Source of the DNA: Butyricicoccus pullicaecorum
GTDB lineage: Bacteria > Bacillota > Clostridia > Oscillospirales > Butyricicoccaceae
Reading direction: 5' to 3'
Length of the DNA stretch: 64,000 nucleotides
NCBI GenBank assembly: GCA_021531865.1
Contig: JAFBIW010000002.1
Coordinates: 62,001 to 126,000 of the forward strand
The stretch's first letter is position 1, and every line of letters begins with the position of its first letter. The translations under genes were made by a program, and so were the position numbers. The notes below the pieces were generated by a model that searched no databases, had not been told where the DNA came from, and saw only the letters and a program-made list of their open reading frames with translations. This document shows, piece after piece, positions 58,755-64,000 of the stretch.

Positions 58755-60254
58755 TCAGGCTTCCGGATCGACCAGGTCGGGGGCGATCAAATCCTCAGCC
58801 GGCGGCTCGGGTTCGGGCGCGGGCTCCGGTTCCGGCTCGGGTTCGGGCGTGGGCTCGATGCTCTCGCCGCCCGGATCGTCGGGCAGCTCGAAGTCCATCG
58901 GGTCGTCGTTCGCTTCCCCGCCGCCGTTCTCGGTTTCGGGATCGACCGCGCCGCCGTCCGACGGCTCCGGGTCTTCTTCATTCGTGCCGCTGTCCGCCGG
59001 TTCATCGTCCGTCACGTCCGGATCGTCCTCCGGAGACGGTTCGGTGCGGCGGGTGCCGTCCGGCGGGGACGAGATCACATCGAGCGAGGTGATCTCCTTG
59101 TCAAACGGATTGAAATACTGGTTGATGAGCTTCAGGGTCTCGCTCTCGTTCGGGAAATAGAACGAGAGGAAGGCGTTCGTGCCCGCATAGGAGCTGGCCG
59201 CGTAGCCAGGCACGGTGAACATCTGGATGTCCTCGTTTTTGACCTGCATGGCCTGATTGGCCATCCAGACCAGCTCGCCCATGGTCAGGTCGGTGCGCAC
59301 GTTGTTGAACACGGCCTGCGCGATCGGCTTGGCCTTGAGGATGTTGGCCGGCTTCAAAATCTGACCCGCAAGATATCTGAGGAACTCCTGCTGCTTTTTG
59401 ATGCGGCTCTCGTCGCCGCCGTCGTAGCCCTTGGTCTGCAGATGGGTGTAGCCCGGATCGTTATGGCGCCAGCGCAGGAATTCGACAACCTGCTTACCGT
59501 TCAGATGCTGTGCACCCGGTTCAAAATAGATGTGCAGATCCTGCACCGGGTCGTTGTAGATCATTTTAAAGGGGATCTCATAGTCCACGCCGCCGATGGC
59601 GTCAGCGATCTCGGCGATGCCGTTGAAGTTCATGACGATGTACTTATCGGGCGTGAAGCCGATCACCTTTTTGATCTCCCGCATGGTGTTTTCGATATCA
59701 TGCTTCTGGCCGTAGGCCGCGTTGATCTTCTTGCTCGCGCCCTTGCGGTTGTTTGAGCACATGATATCGCGCGGGATGTTGAGGACGTTGACCTTGTGGT
59801 TCTTGGTGTCAAAACCGACCAGCATGATGTTGTCGGTGCGGGTCTCCTCGATGTCGGTCGCACAGACGAGGAAGGTGAAATAGTCGCTGATACGCTGACC
59901 CTGATCAATCGTGACCGCGTCGCCGTTTTCGGGATCGACGATGGTCGCGTCGTTTTTGCTGCCCGAGATATCGGGCGGACGGATGAAGTGGGTCAGGGCG
60001 AAGGCCGTGCCGGCCAGCACGAAGGCGATGATCGCCACGACAAGCAGGAGCTTGCCCTTTTTGTCTCCCTTCCCCTTCTTCTTTCCATTCTTACCCGTTT
60101 TGGGATCGGCAAACCCGTCTCTGTCCCGCATCACGTCGTATGCGGGGTCGTCGCTGTACGGGGTGTAGACCTCGAAATCGTCCGGGTCACGACGGCGGGA
60201 CTGTTTTTTTCCGGTTTTGCTGCGGTGGCTTGCCTTACCGCCGAATAATTTCAT
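58755..60254 (-). CDS. LytR-CpsA-Psr family cell-wall ligase
   Basis: A 499-residue type II membrane protein. A Lys/Arg-rich cytoplasmic tail (about 1-60), one membrane helix (LLLVVAIIAFVLAGTAFALTHF, about 68-90) and an outer LCP domain (about 115-380: NIMLVGFDTKNHKVNVLNIPRD, INAAYG, DYEIPFKMIYND, RWRHNDP) are followed by an acidic, Pro/Glu/Asp-rich tail of about 110 residues. LCP enzymes attach teichoic acids or other polymers to peptidoglycan. The start overlaps the yqeK stop as ATGA, so the two are coupled. Confidence 0.9.
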   Translation of the reverse strand: MKLFGGKASHRSKTGKKQSRRRDPDDFEVYTPYSDDPAYDVMRDRDGFADPKTGKNGKKKGKGDKKGKLLLVVAIIAFVLAGTAFALTHFIRPPDISGSKNDATIVDPENGDAVTIDQGQRISDYFTFLVCATDIEETRTDNIMLVGFDTKNHKVNVLNIPRDIMCSNNRKGASKKINAAYGQKHDIENTMREIKKVIGFTPDKYIVMNFNGIAEIADAIGGVDYEIPFKMIYNDPVQDLHIYFEPGAQHLNGKQVVEFLRWRHNDPGYTHLQTKGYDGGDESRIKKQQEFLRYLAGQILKPANILKAKPIAQAVFNNVRTDLTMGELVWMANQAMQVKNEDIQMFTVPGYAASSYAGTNAFLSFYFPNESETLKLINQYFNPFDKEITSLDVISSPPDGTRRTEPSPEDDPDVTDDEPADSGTNEEDPEPSDGGAVDPETENGGGEANDDPMDFELPDDPGGESIEPTPEPEPEPEPAPEPEPPAEDLIAPDLVDPEA

Positions 60255-60856
60255 GTGTGTGCTTCGCTTCCTTCCGCGCATTTCGTGTGGGGTACGCCCT
60301 GCCGGATCAGCTCATTGCGGGCTTCCATCGTGTCGGGATGGATGAGCTTGCCCCGGCGGAGCAGATCAAACAGCGAATTGTCATAGCAATAGAGCAGCGC
60401 CTCGTTGATGTCCTGCTTGGCGAGTGCGCGCGCAGGCTCCACGCCGTCAAAGTCGCGTGTTTCCTCGATGAAGTCGGCAAGATAAATGATCTTATCGAGC
60501 AGGGTCATGCCCGCCTTGCCGGTGGTGTGGCAGGCGATGGCGTCTACGACGTCCTGCGGCGCGCCGTACTCATGCAGGGCGATGGCCGCGGCGGTCTTGC
60601 CGTGGAGCATTTTCCACTCGATTTTTTCGACATCACAGGGTATTATATCGTATTTTTCACACAAATACAACTGTTCTTCTTTAGAAAGTCGTTTTGTAAT
60701 GTCATGCAGGATGGCCGCGAAGGCCGCTTTTTCGACGTCGCCGCCAAAGCGCCGCGCAAGTTCGATGGCCGCTTTCTCGCAGCCCAGCGTATGCGTATAC
60801 CGATAGCCGGAGAGCCGGGACAGGATGGACTGACGCTCGAGTTCTGTACATAACAT
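60251..60856 (-). CDS. yqeK: Bis(5'-nucleosyl)-tetraphosphatase YqeK, HD domain
   Basis: A 201-residue HD-domain hydrolase that cleaves diadenosine tetraphosphate symmetrically. YRYTHTLGCEKAAIELA, AILHDITK (HD pair), MLHGKTAAAIA and IIYLADFIEETRDF are family blocks. It follows nadD, the usual Firmicute order, and overlaps the LCP gene by 4 nt. Confidence 0.93.
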   Translation of the reverse strand: MLCTELERQSILSRLSGYRYTHTLGCEKAAIELARRFGGDVEKAAFAAILHDITKRLSKEEQLYLCEKYDIIPCDVEKIEWKMLHGKTAAAIALHEYGAPQDVVDAIACHTTGKAGMTLLDKIIYLADFIEETRDFDGVEPARALAKQDINEALLYCYDNSLFDLLRRGKLIHPDTMEARNELIRQGVPHTKCAEGSEAHT

Positions 60857-60889
60857 AACAAAAACCGCCTTTCAAATGTCAATTTGTAT

Positions 60890-61492
60890 TTACAATTGCT
60901 GATACAATCGGTTTTCGAGAATATATTCCGCCACCTCAGGCGGGGTCAGGCGGGCGAAATCGCCCGTTTCACGCAGCTCGGTCGAGGAGACCTCGAGAAC
61001 CGGCCCTTCGACCAGCGTGATCTGCGCGCCGAACGTGCGGTGCAGCATGTCTGCCTTCTGTGCCAGGGCCTCGCGGTCGTCCGCGCCCCGGGCGACGACG
61101 GCCAGCGCGGCCAGCCGCGCGATTTCATCGGGCGCGCGCCAGACGCGGTCGAACGAGAGCAGCATGTCGGTGCCCACGATCAGGGTCAGGTCGTCATAGC
61201 CGCGCGCGTGCAGGGCGCGCAGGGTGTCGACCGTGTAGCTCGGGCCGCCGCGCGAGACCTCGATGTCCGAAAACGAAGCCCACGGGTAGGGCGCGGTCAT
61301 CCGGCGCACCATCTCGCACCGCTGCTCGGTCGTCGCCGAACCGGCGGGGAGCTGCTTGTGGGGCGGGATGTTGGTCGGGATGAACAGCACCTGATCCAAC
61401 CCGAGCGTGCGGCGCGCACGCATGGCGGCGGACAGATGGCCGTTATGGGGCGGATTGAAGGTGCCGCCCAAAATACCGGTCTTCGTACTCAT
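60890..61492 (-). CDS. nadD: Nicotinate-nucleotide adenylyltransferase
   Basis: A 200-residue nucleotidyltransferase that makes deamido-NAD from nicotinate mononucleotide and ATP. GILGGTFNPPHNGHLSAA holds the (H/T)xGH-type site, and the late SSTELRE completes the second motif. The ATG at 61492 overlaps the yhbY stop as ATGA; the longer upstream frame is out of phase with any recognisable protein and is rejected. Confidence 0.95.
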   Translation of the reverse strand: MSTKTGILGGTFNPPHNGHLSAAMRARRTLGLDQVLFIPTNIPPHKQLPAGSATTEQRCEMVRRMTAPYPWASFSDIEVSRGGPSYTVDTLRALHARGYDDLTLIVGTDMLLSFDRVWRAPDEIARLAALAVVARGADDREALAQKADMLHRTFGAQITLVEGPVLEVSSTELRETGDFARLTPPEVAEYILENRLYQQL

Positions 61493-61788
61493 TTCTCCAG
61501 CACGATCTTCCGCTTGTCGGGATCGGAGGACTGCCGGTACACGACGAACTTGGTGCCGATGCACTGCACACCGTCCGCGCCGGTCTCCTCGCACAGGGCC
61601 TCGCAGACCGTCTTGGGCGTGAGCATGGCGTTTTCGAGCACCTTACCCTTGACCAGCTCGTGGTTTTCGAGCAGTACATTGAGCTGCTCGACGACGCCCT
61701 CGGTCACGCCGTCCTTGCCGATGTGCAGGGTGACGGCGAGCGGGTTGGCCAGCTTGCGCAGATATGCGCGTTGTTTACTTGTCAGCAT
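61489..61788 (-). CDS. yhbY: YhbY-like CRM-domain RNA-binding protein
   Basis: A 99-residue CRM domain (LTSKQRAYLRKLANPLAVTLHIGKDG with the GxxG loop, then ELVKGKVLEN) linked to large-subunit ribosome assembly. It overlaps nadD at its end and rdgB at its start by 14 nt. Confidence 0.93.
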   Translation of the reverse strand: MLTSKQRAYLRKLANPLAVTLHIGKDGVTEGVVEQLNVLLENHELVKGKVLENAMLTPKTVCEALCEETGADGVQCIGTKFVVYRQSSDPDKRKIVLEK

Positions 61789-62386
61789 TTGCAGATTCTC
61801 CTGTCGTTTTCAGATGTTTTTCGAGCGCCGCCTTAAGCTTTTCAAGCGCGCGGGCGCGGTGGGAAATATGATTTTTGACCGTCTGCGGCAGCTCACCGAA
61901 GGTACAGTCGAACTCGCGCACGTAGAACAGCGGGTCGTAGCCGAAGCCGCCCGTGCCGTGCGGCTCATCCAGAATTTCGCCCTCGCACTCGCCGCGCACG
62001 GTGATCTCCTGCCCGTCGGGCAGGACGCAGCAGATCGCGCAGACGAAGCGCGCCTGCCGCTCGCAGTCATCCACGCCGGCCAGATTTTCCAGCAGGAAGG
62101 CGTTGCGGTCGGCGTCCGAGCCCGGGCAGTAGCGCGCCGAGCGCACGCCGGGCGCGCCGTTCAGCGCGTCCACCACCAGCCCGGAATCGTCCGCGATGGC
62201 GGGCAGACCGGTGTACTCGAACGCGGCACGCGCCTTGATGCGGGCGTTGGCCTCGAAGCTGTCCCCGTCCTCGACTGGTTCGGGCGCGCCCTCGGGCAGC
62301 GGAAGGATGGAAAGGTTCAGGCCGCGCAGGATATCAGACAGCTCGGCCAGCTTTTTTTGATTGTGGGATGCCAGAACAAATTGCAT
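61775..62386 (-). CDS. rdgB: XTP/dITP pyrophosphatase
   Basis: A 203-residue Ham1/RdgB house-cleaning enzyme that hydrolyses non-canonical purine triphosphates. MQFVLASHNQKKLAELSDIL, the SFEANARIKARAAFEYTGLPAIADDSGLVVDAL core and GTGGFGYDPLF are exact family motifs. The ATG at 62386 has GGAGG 10 nt upstream inside the rph end. Confidence 0.96.
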   Translation of the reverse strand: MQFVLASHNQKKLAELSDILRGLNLSILPLPEGAPEPVEDGDSFEANARIKARAAFEYTGLPAIADDSGLVVDALNGAPGVRSARYCPGSDADRNAFLLENLAGVDDCERQARFVCAICCVLPDGQEITVRGECEGEILDEPHGTGGFGYDPLFYVREFDCTFGELPQTVKNHISHRARALEKLKAALEKHLKTTGESANADK

Positions 62387-62391
62387 GGGGA

Positions 62392-63107
<716 letters not shown>

Positions 63108-63111
<4 letters not shown>

Positions 63112-64000
63112 GCTTCCATCTCCTCCAGCGGAGGCAGCAGAGCCTCCAGAAATTCCGAGCGGTTGAAATCCATCAGGTCGTCGATGCCCTCGCCCACGCC
63201 GACCAGCTTGACCGGTACGCCCAGTCCGGCCGAGATCGCCACGACGATGCCGCCCTTGGCGGTGCCGTCCAGCTTGGTCAGGATGATGCCCGACAGCTTA
63301 GCGACCTTGTTGAACTCCTCGGCCTGATGGACGGCGTTCTGTCCGGTTGTCGCGTCCAGTACGAGCAGGGTCTCACGCGCCGCGCCGGGCAGCTCCCGGT
63401 CGATAATGCGGTCGATCTTGTTCAGCTCGTTCATGAGGTTCTGCTTGTTGTGCAGGCGGCCGGCCGTATCGATGATGATGAGGTCGGAGCCGCGCGCCTT
63501 AGCCGCCGCGATCGAGTCAAAGACGACCGCCGCCGGGTCTGCGCCCTCGCCATGGCGGACGATGTCCGCGCCCGCGCGCTTGGCCCAGATCTCGAGCTGA
63601 TCGGCCGCCGCCGCGCGGAAGGTATCGGCCGCGGCCAGCATGACCTTCTTGCCCTCCGCAACATAGCGCGAGGCGATCTTGCCGATCGAGGTGGTCTTGC
63701 CGACGCCGTTGACGCCAATGACCAGAATGACCGCCGGCTTTGTGTCGAGATGCAGGGCGACGTCGCCCTCCATCATGTCGGAGAGCACATCCTTGAGCAC
63801 GCAGCGCAGCGCCAGCGGCGTATCGACGCGCTGATGCTTGGCGATGTCCTCGACCTGCTCGGTCGCGCGGGCAGCGACGGTCGCGCCCAGATCGGACAGG
63901 ATGAGCGTTTCCTCGAGCTGTTCGAGCGTGTCCGCGTTGATCTCGACAAAGTTCGACATCAGGTCGTTGAACTGCTCGGTGACCGCCATAGTGGTCTTCT
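63108..64000 (-). CDS. ftsY: Signal recognition particle receptor FtsY, 5' end outside the window
   Basis: The NG domain of the SRP-receptor GTPase that docks ribosome-nascent-chain complexes at the membrane. The four-helix N domain ([15 protein letters not shown]), G1 [28 protein letters not shown]3 DTAGR and [10 protein letters not shown] are intact. The ATG at 63989 is internal: the codons before it (Lys-Thr-Thr) continue the conserved GLxKTR-like N-terminal segment and no ribosome-binding site is present, so the true start lies beyond the right edge. It leads the run ending with leuS. Confidence 0.93.

Overview
The window looks like chromosomal DNA of a GC-rich, spore-forming, gut-associated Firmicute of the class Clostridia. 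The Oscillospirales (Butyricicoccus/Agathobaculum-like) seem most likely, but that placement is an inference. The evidence is a forespore sigma factor (SigG), strong AGGAGG ribosome-binding sites, a low-GC sigma-A promoter style, an ethanolamine locus controlled by EutV/EutW, a bile-salt-hydrolase-like enzyme and Clostridia-type gene orders. The ends cut through a PurF-like gene (left) and ftsY (right). No rRNA, tRNA, insertion sequence, prophage or CRISPR array was recognised.

Layout. 0-2.2 kb: purine genes purE-purC-purF-like on the minus strand, behind a long structured leader with its own terminator. 2.2-6.6 kb: a cell-surface polysaccharide enzyme (glycosyltransferase fused to a CsaB-like pyruvyl transferase), divergent from an acetyltransferase and a flippase; the two promoters share one palindromic -35 box. 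6.6-12.3 kb: xanthine phosphoribosyltransferase, an archaeal-type aspartyl-tRNA synthetase, a three-gene ABC importer and an HPr-like protein lacking the catalytic histidine. 12.4-21.9 kb: a MerR regulator, flavodoxin-fold reductase, YihY membrane protein, SLOG protein, an Fe-S-scaffold/GGGtGRT gene pair behind an attenuated leader, an RHH regulator with an operator-like palindrome, a probable type I toxin-antitoxin-like locus, ilvE, and a secreted polysaccharide-deacetylase relative without its catalytic motifs.

22.1-40.9 kb: one 22-gene minus-strand ethanolamine-utilisation microcompartment locus, transcribed eutG-S-P-V-W-A-B-C-L-(EutK-like)-E-M-M-T-D-J-(Eut-associated)-N-(PduS-like)-(PduT-like)-H-Q. 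EutH imports ethanolamine, EutBC splits it with adenosylcobalamin (EutT makes the cofactor, EutA reactivates the enzyme), EutE, EutD and EutG convert acetaldehyde to acetyl-CoA, acetyl phosphate and ethanol, and EutS/M/M/N/L/K-like/PduT-like build the shell. EutW senses and EutV antiterminates; terminators lie before eutG and after eutW. The PduS-PduT pair suggests an electron route through the shell.

41-49 kb: an Eis-like acetyltransferase, a decayed hybrid histidine kinase, a small tyrosine phosphatase, a four-gene minus-strand operon (hydrolase-NUDIX fusion, peptide deformylase, esterase, macrodomain), a choloylglycine hydrolase and sigG behind a sigma-F/G-type promoter. 49.6-64 kb: FUSC-family membrane protein, parE-parC, rpsU, and the housekeeping run ftsY-rph-rdgB-yhbY-nadD-yqeK-LCP-rsfS-leuS, with several stop/start overlaps.

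The least-explained items are the purE leader RNA, the GGGtGRT pair with its leader, the small convergent toxin/antisense-like locus at 18.45-18.73 kb, and the shell protein with a nucleic-acid-binding-like tail. All positions and motifs were read by eye; nothing was searched against a database.
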